Of a stretch of DNA of 64,000 nt, positions 12,265-24,941 are shown in pieces. The stretch comes from Litsea cubeba (lineage: Eukaryota; Streptophyta; Magnoliopsida; Laurales; Lauraceae), in the NCBI GenBank assembly GCA_012931725.1, contig CM022946.1, positions 763,717 through 827,716 of the forward strand. Direction: 5' to 3'. The notes beneath the pieces were generated by a model. It saw only the letters and a program-made list of their open reading frames with translations. It was not told where the DNA came from and did no database searches. Positions within the stretch are counted from its first letter, which is position 1. Every line of letters starts with the position of its first letter. Position numbers and translations under genes: made by a program.

Positions 12265-13317
12265 TAGGGGTCCACAAAAAATCCGCCGATCCATAAAACC
12301 GATCCGATCCGCGGATTTTTAACCGATTTGAAACGGATTGGTGACGGATTAGAAATCTTGTAATCTGTTAGCAACAGATCGGTGACGGATTTCACCCTCA
12401 ATCCGCGGATTTAATCCGATCAAATCCATTGACATTAAATATAAATAAAAAAAATTAAGGGGTCTAAATGTAAAATAAGAAAAAAAATTTAAGGGGTCAA
12501 AATGCACACAAACCTTTTATCCCCAAAACCCTATGCCCACTATCAACCAAGACCTTCTTCTCCCATCAGTAGTCCAAAACCCGTCCGAGCAGCAGACCTC
12601 CATCTCCCAACAGTAGACCTTATCTTCTATCTCTCTCTCTCTCTCACACTCTCTCGTGTTTTCCGTGTCCGAGGAAAACCCTAGTCGCGGAGAAAACCCT
12701 TCCCTCAAAGAGGCGACAACAATAAGAAGAAGGAAAAGAAGAAGAGAAGGGGAAACTGTGTCTTTTGAGGTAAGTGCTTTCTCATTTCTATCTGAAACCT
12801 GTTGTTGTTGTGTTGTTGTTGTTCTTTTTTTTTTTTATGTTCATTTCGTTTGAAAATCTCATTTCTGCTTGGATCTGAATTAACACTCTGGAGAAAATCT
12901 CTTCTTTTGATGTTGGTTTCGTTTGAAACAGTAACAAGATTTGTCTCTCTCAGTATTGATTTCGTTTACTGAATAATGTCGATATAGAGAAATAGATGTA
13001 AAGATGAACATATTTTGTCTCTCTTTGTAGCAATTTTTGTTGTATTACAGAGCTTATTTGCCCTATTTGAATGACTGAGTTTGATACAAGAGGCGAGGAA
13101 TGAGCTTTTTTGTGGATCATAAGCTTTTATGTTGAAATCTTTTACCACATGTTTAATATCTTTCTTTTAACATTAGATTGAACAGATTAATCCGATCTGG
13201 TCATCGATTTTTAACGGCCATAAATTGGTGACGGATTCCAAATCTATCAATCCGTATGTAATGGATTGGTGACGGATTTAGCCCAATCCGCAGCAATCCC
13301 ATCCGTGTACACTCCTA
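12265..13317. mobile_element. hAT-like non-autonomous element with a 5'UTR-like interior
   Basis: The left end TAGGGGTCCAC and the reverse complement of the right end TAGGAGTGTACAC resemble hAT termini. Flanks ATACCAGG (12257-12264) and GTATCAGG (13318-13325) match at 6 of 8 positions, fitting an aged 8-bp hAT duplication. Both subterminal regions carry many GGATTGGTGACGGATT-type motifs in direct and inverted order, typical transposase-binding arrays. The middle (about 12500-12775) looks like a plant 5' leader: CT-rich, an AAACCCTAG box, then purine-rich sequence ending in a consensus donor GAG|GTAAGT at about 12768. No transposase is seen. Confidence 0.6.
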
Positions 13318-13558
13318 GTATCAGGGGAAATAAATTTATACCTGATTATGAGATAACCACCCTTCTCCAAACTCAAATTGTAAATAAAATGTGTGAAGAC
13401 TTTGCAAACTAAAACTAAAATGACCATCATACTATAAATGTCTAAGATTAAAAAGTTAAAATCTTTGAAGGTCAAAATACTTGGGATGGTCAAAATTACT
13501 TTTATGGCAATTATCCAAAAATGTAACTTCTAAAATCTTGGGACAGGCATAATCCCAG

Positions 13559-13568
13559 TTTAGGGTTT
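13559..13568 (+). promoter_or_regulatory. Telo-box (TTTAGGGTTT) in WDR55 promoter
   Basis: TTTAGGGTTT, the complement of the plant telo-box AAACCCTAAA, lies about 90 bp before the start codon. Telo-boxes are enriched in promoters of translation and ribosome-biogenesis genes in plants. This fits a WDR55 homologue, whose yeast relative Jip5 acts in ribosome biogenesis. The regulatory role here is inferred. Confidence 0.5.
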
Positions 13569-13659
13569 TTCTCCAGTTAGGTTTTTTCTCCACCCGTTTG
13601 TGTTTGGATCGGAAGAGAGAAAAAGGAATCACGAGAAATCTTGAGAAAGAGAATCAACA

Positions 13660-14188
13660 ATGATGGAGATCAATCTTGGAAAACTTCCTTTCGATTTGGA
13701 TTTTCATCCATCGGAGCCTCTCGTTGCCACAGCTCTCATCAATGGCGATCTTCACCTGTAAAGTTGTTCTTCTTTTTCTTTGAAATTCATCTTTCTCTAG
13801 AAAAAAAAAACCAATCTTTCAACTTCTCATCTCTAGATTCCGATTGAAACAGGTATCGTTATGCCACCGATTCCCAACCCCAAAGGTACTGCAATCTCTC
13901 TCACTAAATCTGTGAAAGTTTGCTTTTTTAACCGTTAGAATTCTAGCACTCGCCCAAATCTCACTCCAGCTAGCGTGATATACACAGTTGGATTTGATCA
14001 AATTGTAAAAGAAGGCTGCTTAAATCGATAGTAAATCTCTCTTTTTTCACATATGGATCATATCAACGGTAAATAACACTACTGTAGAGTTGGAATTTGC
14101 TCTCCTATGTCCTATCTAATTTGGGTCAATGGGAAATATCCCCATCGGAACTCCCATGCGGATCTAGATGCCCACATATGATTGTTAT

Positions 14189-14223
<35 letters not shown>

Positions 14224-17200
14224 TATATTTATATTTATGATGTTGTTTTTCTCTAATTTCAGGTTGTTGAAAATTCGTGCTCATGATGAATCTTGCAGAG
14301 CTGTTAGATTCATTGATTCTGGCCGTGGTAATTCTCTTTAATAGTTTTCACCATTTTTTCTTCCAGTGATTTCTCAGAGATGGTTTTCTTGAAGTTATGT
14401 AGTTTGTATTACGGTTGGAACGCGTTCATTTGGATAATTTGCCATTTTATTTGCTCAATAGTTTAATATGGAATGGATTTGGTCTAGTTTAATAGGTTCC
14501 ATTGGGAAGTACGATAATCCTGCATTTATTCATAACAATGTCTTGAATGTGTATCTAATCTTTTTGTAGAGGACACACTAAAAATTACTCTACTTCATCC
14601 ACCAAAGTTAATAAACATGGACCATGAGTTAGGTGAACCAAAAAAGCGAGCTGAATGTACCAATCACAATGAAATGGTGCCCGTATTTTGTTTAAATTTT
14701 TGAGTATGAGCTTTGTATGAATTTATTGGGCTGTGAATCAGTTAACTATGCACCACCAGATGAACTTTTTTGGAAATTTGGACAATAGATTGCCATGAGC
14801 CAGAGGTCCAAAATCTGTGTGCATTCCACTGGTTCACATAATCTGTTTACTGTGCATAGCATATATGTTCCATGGCCATCCAGAACAGGTAGTATTTATT
14901 TTAGGGTGTACATTCCTAGAGTGCACCACTTTTTGACTGATTATTAGTTCCACATTTTTCACTGGGTAGACCATGGACCACATAGTAGATGTGCAGTGAT
15001 GATAGAAGTCTGATGTGGAATCGAGTCAAATGACTGATTGCTTGCAAATGGATGATTAAATATAAATATCCAATGGAAAGATTCTTAGAATGTTGTGACT
15101 TTTGAGTCTTTGATGGCAATCAGCATTACCATGTGAGAAAGCTTCGTTTATTAGGAGTTCTAGCTTAAATAATAAGAGGGGACCTTAGTTTGCTTTGTGC
15201 ATTTGTGATTGTGATCCAAAAGAGTGACAATAAGTGTTTTTTTTTAAATATTTTCTGGAATTTCTAATTTATGCTTTTTTGTAATGTATGTATTTTCAGC
15301 AATTCTATCAGCATCTCCTGACTGCTCAATACTTGCCACCGATGTTGAAACTGGAACAACCATTGCACGCCTGGAGGATGCACATGAGTAAATTTAGATG
15401 ATTCTCATTTTGATTGTTTCCATTAACAAATATCACATCTTTCTGCTTTGCCTTGCGTTACCTAAAATTGATATAAAGATGCTTTGCCTTACAAAGGGCC
15501 GCAGTCAATCGTTTGATCAGCTTGACCGATACGACTGTTTCATCAGGAGATGATGAAGGTTGCATAAAGGTGAGTCAATCACTTTCATAACATTTGTAGG
15601 GATGGCAAGGGACCTTTTACCCACTTAATTGGAGGGTTGGACCTTAACAAACAGTATATTGACCATCCTAGATCTTACCTGAACCCAGTCTGTTGACATC
15701 CTTATGGATGGCAATGAACCTAGTTCAAACCTAGAAAAGTTTGGATAAACTTGTATTGGATCCGAACCAATCTGTTTATATCCCTAATATTTATGCATGT
15801 TGTGTTTCTCCGTTTTCTTCATTTGAATGTATCTAAACACTTATATTGTATGCGTTCTTGGCTTATTGTGGGCTTGTTGTTTATCTTATTAACAACTTTG
15901 TAAGGATACCTCTTAAAAAACTCAATTTTGCAAGTGAACGAGTCCGTGTATACATGATCACCTAAGGGACTTGATAAAAAATTCACTTAGGGGTACAACT
16001 TCTGGACTTATTTGTAATTGGGTCCAGGTTGAGATAGACCCAAATAAACTTTGGGTCAAGTTTGATCCAGGTCCATGAGGTCCATATCCATAGTTCCATC
16101 TTACCCAGATAGCAGAACTGTAATGTATTTGACATATATTGGACTTTTAGGGCACGTTTGGTAACAAACGAGGAATCCATGAGGAACCCGCAGATTTGAG
16201 AATTCCTCCTGTTTTCTCCATCATGTTTATAGGGAACCAATGTCTAGATCCTCCTGTTGTTTTTTTGTAATCTATTTCCTTAACGGACAGTTGTTTTCTA
16301 TGTTGATTAAGTTGTCATTGCCAATGCCACATAAAAAAAAATAGAGTAGAGGAAATTAGCTTAAATACTATATTATTGTGTTTAATTTGCAGGTTTGGGA
16401 TACACGTCAGCGTTCTTGCTGCAATTCTTTTAGTGCCCATGAAGATTACATCTCAGATATGACTTTTGTGTCTAACTCTATGCAACTACTGGGGACAAGG
16501 TGGGTCATATCTTCTTCATTTTCTCATGCTAAAGTAGTACTGTTGTACCAATCATTGAGAACTCACTCTGGTCTTTTGGTTTACCAGTCACTTTAGACAT
16601 AGCTTTTGAATTATTCTGCAATTATTCAAGAATAATTACTTGTTGGGTCAATGTCTTTTGAAGCAAATGAGTGCTTTATTTATTTATTTCACCTTGTCCT
16701 TTTATTGTTCCAGTAGTATGTTAGATAAACATAATGTTTTGCTTGAGCTGCCCATGGTTATGTATTTTTAGAGCTACCTGGTAGTAAGTAATGCGGATGA
16801 CGCAGCCATGGGGAGGGGGAAGAATGGTCAAGGCTATTCTCCGAGCCAAGAGGCTTAAAGGGATAATCAATTACATGTCTTGTATTCATCGCCACAAACT
16901 TTCACACAATTATTGATGCAGCTTGATCCAAGACCAGGACCCGCAGGACCTAATGGACGGACCTGATGAGCCCACTTGATGGGGTCCACATGATCTCTGA
17001 TTTTGAGATCCTTATCATTAGTTTAGATAGTCTCTAAATTAGTAGGGCTGCTTAGTAAAATTGCTTTCTAAATCCTATTCTGATTAAGATTAGATAGTTA
17101 ATTATTTTAGAATGTCTTGGTTATTAAGAAACAATGCTACTCTATATATATAGCGGAGCCCCATTTTAATGCTTATGCTTTTCTTCAATCAAATTCAATT

Positions 17201-20200
17201 ATCGTGAATTTACTCCTATGAGTTTTATGCCTGTGAGAAACGTTCTGTGTGGAATCCCTTCGTTGGATTTGATCAACCCCATCTGAGGTGTTGATCTATT
17301 CGATCGCGGATCCGGGGCTGAGCCGATTACCAAATAAGAGGAACCAAATCAATATTATTTAACCAGTTAATCACTTAAGAAATATGAAGATTTGGGCTTT
17401 ATCCTCTCCACTAGACATTCCCTGGGATGTGCTTGCACTCCACGTCAGAATTGCACAATCTTAGGTCTGTTGGATAAGTAACTGACTATCCTGAAAAGCC
17501 AAATTTCATGTCAATTGGACTTTGTTAGACACCTGAATTGGTCCATCTCAAGGGGAAACAAAATGGACTCAATTCCAACTTTCTTTTTTATAGCCAATTA
17601 CAACTTAGACTTTTAGATTCCATTACTTTCACTATTTTGACTCATTTTTTATTGGCAGTATTTTGACTCTTAACAACACAAATACTTGTGACACATTACT
17701 AACATAGTAGGATACTAGGACTTTTAATAAAGTAAAGACTCTAAAACATCAGGACCAAACCACTGGGACATAATATTGGGCCCCATGTTGTATATTAAAG
17801 GCCCTGATGGGCTTGGTGGGCCACAGGCTGGGCTTTACCCATGATCCGAACCCACTTTGTTCAGCCGCCTCTGGCCCTGTGCCACTGGATCCAAATGATT
17901 GCTAAGAGTTACGATGGAGGCCCTCTATGAGTAACCAAGCATAAACAAAACTGTTTCAGTGGTTAGCATGCACTAATTTCATACATACATCCCAAAGAAA
18001 AGTGTATGCACGGCAATACTTTTTTGTCAATTTGTTAAGACGTATAGTGAGGGCACAAATTCATTGCTTTCTGTTATTTTGTGCTAAATGAGAATTATCT
18101 GTCTAATTTCTTTTTTGTTTGAAAAAAAATTTAGATGTCATCATTTGTTTTAGTTAGCATATTATCTCAAAGGAGATCCAGTATTCCTTGCTTCATATGG
18201 TTGGATTATCAGTCCCTTGCCGCGGAGCACTACAATTCAAATGTTTAGAATGGTTGACTTTCATTCCAGTTATTTACAGATTTTACTACTGATTAATAAT
18301 GCTATTGGGTAATCTACCTCAAGTTTTGTGATCCTGTCATTTGTTTGCTGTGCACATCAATTTTGAGTTTATATAACTCAAACGGCCATGCTGCACATCC
18401 TCATTCTCAGATTCCATGTCACAACTGAACTGTTTGGAGAGCCTGAGATCATTTTTTTTTTTATATGCATATTCTCCTATTGCAATTTGATCCTTCTAAA
18501 ATGTGCCGAATGTTAAAACCTTTATTATTCTCTTTGGCCTTTATTTGTCCATGTTAATTATTTGTAGCGCCAAGTTGCATTTCATCAATTTAGTATGGTA
18601 GTGTATCCATTGCTGTAAAGTCATCAACGGGGCCTACCTCTGGAATCCAAATTGCTCAAAATTACCATCCAACCTTGTTTTGTCTCTATGCTAAATTCCA
18701 CTCCAATCAATGTTTTGCTCTCTGTTATATCATTCATGTTTCAAAAACATAATTGGAATCTTTTATTTTATAATTTAACGTTGCATTTTACATGTTATTA
18801 ATCTGGTGGAGGGCATGACTTTGATTGGAGTAAAATTTTGTTCAATGGTTTAACATAGTGGGATAATGATTTTGAGTGGGCCTCACTGATGGTTTTTATA
18901 GCGATATAAGAGAATTTTCTGTTGTCTTGCCCTCAGAGAACCCGGACTCAAAAATTAAAGAAAAGAAAAAATGCCTTTCAAAAGGTGTGGTAAGTGCCAC
19001 CTTTTGTGTTATGTGGATAGGTCAGGCATGCGTCATTCCAAGGTGTAAAAGAAAAGAAGCATGTTATTGAAACTCAGGTGGAGCTTTTGTCTGGGAAAGA
19101 GAAGGGCCAGGCATTCTTAGTGTATGAGTTATGCATTTTAACCTAACTGAGCCCAACTTGAGCGGAGCTTGAGACGAGCCCTTAATTGAGCTGAGCTCTA
19201 CTTGTGTCTAGCTAAGCTGGCACTAACTTTGGCTCCTGAGCTAATGGAGCTGAGCTGGATCTCTGTTAGATTAGGTAAAGAACCAAGTGTTTGAGTGAGC
19301 CCAATTGAACTGAGTCGAGCTGGCTCTGCCTTGTCATGATAGATGTGAAGTAATTATCTGATTGTTCTTGACTATAGCCCGTAACACAATTGGAAGGCGC
19401 TCATTGTTTCAATCATGATGTTGTGGGTTTGAACCATATTACCTTTATATATATAAAAAATTAAAAGATTTCGATTATTCATGTGGATTCTTGAAGGCTA
19501 TATTCAAATTGTTACAAGAAAAAAAGGGAGTGGAGGTATTTAAAGTGATCTATGGTTTTTGTTCTTGACAGTGGAGATGGGACACTATCCGTTTGTAGTC
19601 TCCGCAAAAATAAGGCAAGTTCTGTATCTTCACCTGCCTGCAGCTACAGTAGCAATGTGATGCAGATTATTGGGTTTCAATTGATGATTAAAATAAATTA
19701 CCTATTTTTTAAATATTTTGAAAATTTTTATTTGGCATAAACTAATGACAGGTTCAGACTCGATCTGAGTTTTCTGAAGATGAGCTACTCTCCATAGTCA
19801 CAATGAAGGTAACATTCATTTTGATATATATGCAGAACAACAATGAAATGAAGAATTTATTGAATTAGAGATCCTAGTACAAGGGAAAATAAATCAGTAT
19901 AAGAGGTAACTACCGGAAAGAGAATCAAAAGAAAACAATAATAAAACTACGAAAACAAATTACATAGCATAGGAAAACAACAAATGGGATCTATCTAAAC
20001 AAATTACAAAGCACATGAAAACAACGAATGGTATCTATCTAATCCCATGCTTGGCCAAAGTGTTTGCAGTTCCATTAGCTTCTCTTAAATTGTTTTAAAT
20101 CTCCATGTCAATAATTTTAAATTTATGATACTTCTGATATCTATCTTTTTTTATGAAGTGGCTGGCATTGATAAAGGAGGGCCTAGTGTGCCTTTTCTAG

Positions 20201-20414
20201 CACTCATGTACATAATTTCAAATCCATCGCACATTTGTACCTGAATTCTCAAAGCAGAATAGTTGTAACTCGTTCAATTCCCAAAGTTAAATTTTTCTAA
20301 AAAAAAAAAAAAAAGAATAGTTGTAACTCCATTTGTAGACAGACAACCCAGATTTTGAATAGCTTTTGAATTTATACAGTGGGTACTCTCTCTCTCTCTC
20401 TCTCTCTCCGCGGG

Positions 20415-20457
<43 letters not shown>

Positions 20458-23400
20458 GGGTTGGTTTGCTAGAATGGCCTCTATAACATAATCCCAATAG
20501 AGGCCTCAAATGACAATTTAACCTTTGGATAAAATCGATTTTTTTTCCAAAACAAAATTGCTAAGCAGATATCATTTGGATATGTCAATTCGGAGTGCGT
20601 GCTATCCTCAAGTAGCCACGGGCGGGGGGAGTGCGTGCTGTCCTCAAGTAGCCACAGGGGGGGGGGGGGGGGGGGGGGGGGGGATAATCCCAATAGAGCC
20701 CTCAAATGACAATTTAACCTTTGGATAAAATCGATTTTTTTCCAAAACAAAATTGCTAAGCAGATATCATTTGGATATGTCAATTCGGAGTACGTGCTAT
20801 CCTCAAGTAGCCAGTGAGTGGTTGGATTGATCTAGTGGGCCCCACACATGAGTTCCTCCATGTGACTGGTTCTCATACACATGAAATTCATATGAGGACT
20901 GATTGTATACCAGAACTCCCATGTGGGTCCCCTTCATGATTTGGTTACCATGTAACCCACCCCAAAGTGGTGTTCATCTGACTGATATCCACATTGGATT
21001 TTAACAGAATAAAACCTAGTTTATATGAGGGTTAAAAGTTGTTAAAAGGTCAAAGAATGGATGGCTAGGCTTTTACATTCTGGAATTTTCTTTGATCATC
21101 CTTGGTGTACTGATCTCAATGGATTGGACTGAACTGTTGGCTGTAATTGTTCCAACTTAAAGCCTGAGCAAACTGCACAGATTCACAAGCTGTGCATATT
21201 ATATTTTCTCTTGATAGGGACCCCCATTGGTCACCTTTTGGGAAATACAGTAGTAGTTCTGTGTATAAGAATGTAAATTGCTTCATTATTAAAAAAAACA
21301 AAAAGAAAAGAAAAGAAAAAAAGAAAAGAATGTTAATGGCTTAGGTCAATGGTGGACCTGGAACCATTTAAACAAATGTGTGGACCAGGCGGACTGACCT
21401 GGACTCTTGCCTGACTGCAAATCAGTATATATCTATAAAATATAGTGAATGTGTTGGTGCTAAGAGCCAAGTTATCATCCTTTGGTTCCAAAATGATTCT
21501 TCTACCATTTTTCTTAGCCTGGTTTTGGTAGCACATTGTTCTATAAAACAATATTAATATAGTTTATATTATTTAGCATAAAATATATATCAATTGGGTG
21601 ATTATAATTTGAGTGTGGACCCTGAAACGGACCAAATTATCAATCAGGTGCAAAGAAGGATCTTACCAGTTTTTTTGGGTTGTAACCTTGATGTGATTGG
21701 GTAATTGGACATCCATTGACAACCCAGTTGTGTAGTAAACGGGCTAAATCTGTTTAATTTTGTTCTTCTTTGTGATTGTATCTCACCTCCAATTAAGAAT
21801 GAGTGCCACTTGTAAAAAGCTAGTGAAATGGATTGTTTTAATTCATTAACTCTCCCATTGCTCAAAACTACTATGAAAAATACAATGGCGGGAGAGGATA
21901 TAATTGATGGAAAAGTAGATAGTTACTTCAGTGACTTTTTTTAAGAGTTTTTAATCAAATCTGCTATCTTTTTGTGGATAAGCATCTCATTAGCAGCCTT
22001 GAAGATATTTTAAATTTTAAATTCTCCCTGATCAACTGTCCCTGATGAAGAGTTTCTTGGAATCAGAATGGCCGAAAAGTTATCTGTGGGACTCAGACTG
22101 GCACTCTGTTGCTCTACTCGTGGGGCTATTTCAAGGATTGCAGGTTTGCTGTTCTGAATTTTGTTGTCTTGGAAAGTGATATAATGCGGAGAAGCACACA
22201 TTCCACAGCATGGCTGGCTGGCTTTTGAATGTCCATGTGAATAGGTTTACACACATACCTGGTCAGTATGGCATATCGGACATTGTTCCAGATTTTTTTT
22301 GCTACACCCAGCCACAGTTCCATGTCCTCCTCGCACTGAAGTTATGTAAATAGTTTGAAGGTGCCCATTGTTGAAACCAAGAGGTTTTTGGTTCTCATCC
22401 TGTTACCTATTACGGAAAATACATTTTCTGTTATGGGCATCATGTTGTTAATTTGGAAAATAGTCATGGTGTCTCTACTGTTATGTTTCAATTTGCATGT
22501 ATTAAGCATATCCTAAAATTGGAAATTTATCATGTGGTATCTCAGTGATCGTTTCCTAGGGCACCCAATGTCAGTTGACACATTGCTTAAGGTAAAGCAC
22601 TTTCTGTCTTCTTGCTTCCTTTTCCAAGTGTACAGTGCTGTTTCTCTAATTAGATTTTTCCGTCTTGTGTCTCAGCTTGATGAAGATAAACTCATTTCTG
22701 GATCAGAGGATGGAGTCATTAGGTTGATTTGTTCTTCTTCTCTTCCATACCATCAATTTACATTGTTGTTTCTTTCTTTTCGAAGTTGGCATCCGGCCAT
22801 CTAAATTTTCAGCTTCATGGTGTGTAGGTTGTAGGCATTGTACCTAACAGAATAATTCGCTTTATGGTGTTTAGGTTGGTAGGCATTTTACCTAACAGAA
22901 TAATTCAGCCGATTGCTGAGCATTCAGAGTACCCAATTGAGCGCCTTGGTATGGTTCAATATTATTATGGTTGTTGTTGTTATAATTAATAGATTCATTG
23001 ATTAATTCCTTTCAACATTCTCATTGTTGGATGTATTTGTTTTGTTTTTGTAGGTTTACACCCATGTTAATTATACATAATGGGATTTAGACACATGCCA
23101 AACTAACTCATTATATGTTGTTTTAACAGCTTTCTCGCATGATAGGAAGCTTCTTGGAAGTATATCACATGATCAAATGTTGAAGGTGGGTTAGCTTTCA
23201 TCTTTGGGGAGAATTGATTGATAAAGAAATAACCATGGCGATTCATATCCTGATGCATTAAAAAAATATGTCAAATTATTGAACAAATTTAGTGGCAACA
23301 TGTTCAACATGGTTTTCTGGGGGTGGTGGGAGCAGTTGCATGAGTACCTAACCATTCATTTGGCCATATCAAGTGCCTCCTAAAACGGCATTGACCCAAA

Positions 23401-24675
23401 TGCCTACTTAAGTTGTCCTGTTGCCATACCATTCTAAAAAAGTTTTTTCTTTCTTTTTTGTTTTGTTTTTGCCATTTACCTTTTCTTAGTTGTTGGGTTT
23501 CTTAGCTGTTCTGTTAGTCACTGAATATACTACCATCCTGTTTCTCGTAAGTAAATTGTTGGCACTTTTAGAAAAAAAAAAAGTTGTATGTTCAAGTCCA
23601 CATTTCACTCAATTTCTAATTAATCTTCTGTAAGTGCAAGTCCAGTCATTTTAAATTTGATGTCAGTACTGCATGCACTCTATCTGGATTAGATGTTCAG
23701 CAATCCTATATCAGCTAGTGGCCTTATGCATCCTTCTAATATTGGCACCATATTACTCATGCAGCTTTGGGATTTGAATGACCTGTTGGAAGGTGGACAA
23801 AATGCTCCCAGGAATGAGGTGGCTGAAGCTGATAGTGATGATGATGATGAGATGGACGTTGATATTGATGTCCCTAAGTCTTCTAAAGGTCAGTGATATA
23901 CTGTGAGATTCTAGCGGTTGTGATTATCTTGAACATTCTCATTAGTGATTTTGCATAAATTTTAAATCGAAGGTTCAGAATGAAGAAATTCAATGAGCCA
24001 ATGGGACAAAAAAACACATTCAGTTACCCAAAAACTCCATTTGTGTTGAAGTGTTTTGTATTTAAAATCTCAAGCACGTATTTGATAAAATTTAGATGTG
24101 TACCTTGAGCTAATTCCTCATTTTCAGGCCTTAATATTATTTAAGGTTCACCGTTGGAAACTAATGAGAGTTGTCAAAGAAATTCCATTTAGAAGATTCC
24201 TAATGGGAATTGTTATTCAGAATTCCCAGTGATGGACACTTTTTAGTCTTCTGTTACTAGTGGTTGCTACCATGGGTGGCACGGTCCAGCAATTACATTG
24301 ATCACAATCTAGTGCTTCAACTACATGACAGTTTTGAGGTAAGAAGAGAGAGTATGTCGAACTTTGGTTGAAATTGTCCTACCAATTTATTTAAGCTACG
24401 GCATCCAGGTATGGTAATGAGACGTGGTTCAGATCTTGCACACATAGCCAATGATAATGAAACATGTGGCCACGGCACATGAAGCAGCGAGGAGCTCTCA
24501 TGCGAGTTTTATTTTTAGCTCTCCTCTTTTACGTGTGAAACGGTTGTAGTGTCAATGTGAGCTCTTGATTTTATGGTCCTTATTTTGTCCCCAATTTTGC
24601 AGGGAAAAGAAAAAGAGGACAGATAAAGCCAAAGCTTCTAATACCAAGGCGGCTGGTTTTTTTGCGGACTTGTAG
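13660..24675 (+). CDS. WDR55: WD repeat-containing protein 55 homologue (15 exons)
   Basis: WD40 beta-propeller protein. In Arabidopsis, WDR55 binds DDB1 (CUL4 ligase adaptor) and is needed for gamete and embryo development. Exons read by eye: 13660-13757, 13853-13885, 14263-14327, 15300-15387, 15497-15569, 16393-16499, 19572-19614, 19752-19808, 22067-22143, 22546-22591, 22676-22722, 22875-22948, 23130-23185, 23765-23888, 24603-24675. They join in frame from MMEINLGKLPFDLDFHPS to the acidic tail before the last exon. VWDTRQ in exon 6 is a WDxR DDB1-contact motif. Other family blocks are ASPDCSILATDVETG, SGDGTLSV, NGRKVICGTQTGTLLLYSWG, LVGILPNRIIQPI and LWDLNDLLEGG. The product is about 353 residues, the family length. 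Intron 7 is GC-AG (donor 19615). The joined exons total 1061 nt, one short of a whole frame: the conserved ending GFFADL at 24655-24675 is out of frame with exon 14. Introns 6 and 8 carry repeats. No poly(A) signal was assigned. Confidence 0.93.
16880..17345. mobile_element. Possible LTR fragment in WDR55 intron 6
   Basis: A TATA-like CTATATATATAG at 17141-17152 is followed by a leader-like region and GGATCCGGGG, a layout seen in plant LTRs. No paired LTR or target duplication was found, so this is a weak call. The rest of this 3-kb intron is AT-rich and unrecognised. Confidence 0.28.
19374..19460 (+). mobile_element. tRNA-derived SINE fragment in WDR55 intron 6
   Basis: An A-box-like TAGCCCGTAACACAATTGG begins at 19376, and a B-box-like GGGTTTGAACC lies at 19426-19436. 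An AT-rich tail (TATATATATAAAA) ends it. It is in the same orientation as the gene. Confidence 0.5.
20380..20815. repeat. CT microsatellite, very long poly-G tract and 196-bp tandem duplication (WDR55 intron 8)
   Basis: A CT run (about 20384-20408) leads into about 50 G residues, the longest homopolymer in the window. A unit beginning ATAATCCCAATAG at 20488 recurs at 20684 with only a few differences. The first copy ends in an inner duplication of CCTCAAGTAGCCAC and a further run of about 30 G. The element sits inside a transcribed intron. Lengths of such G runs are unreliable in assemblies. Confidence 0.85.
22812..22906 (+). repeat. Tandem duplication of the exon-12 splice acceptor of WDR55
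   Basis: Copy one is 22812-22858 (47 bp) and copy two 22859-22906 (48 bp). Both contain the acceptor and start of exon 12. The working acceptor is in copy two (exon from 22875: GTTGGTAGGC). Copy one has lost a G (GTTGTAGGC) and carries its own AG at 22826-22827. Use of the upstream AG would add 47 nt and break the frame. Confidence 0.85.
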
Positions 24676-24941
24676 TATGGCTATTCTGAGGTCTGTGTAT
24701 CAAGCTTGAGTAATTTTCCCCATTTCCCTCTTTTGAAAACAAAAGGTGGGTCTTACATATTTTCTTGGATGTTAAGAGTCCTCGAATACTTGGAGCTTTC
24801 CCTGTAGGAAATTTTGCAATTTTATTGTTCTATTGTTGTACTCTCTGTTATTTGCATGCCTCATTAGCAGTCTTGAAAGTTGAGACCTTCACACTACATT
24901 AAAGTATTGGGGGAAGTTGAAAATACTTATCATAATTTTAT

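Noticed and set aside
12502..12853. Overlapping frames on both strands near 12.5-12.8 kb
   Set aside because: Leader-like CT- and GA-rich sequence inside a hAT-like element; no protein family fits.
20481..20783. 100-codon minus-strand frame with a proline run
   Set aside because: Runs through poly-G and a tandem duplication inside a WDR55 intron; an artefact of repeats.
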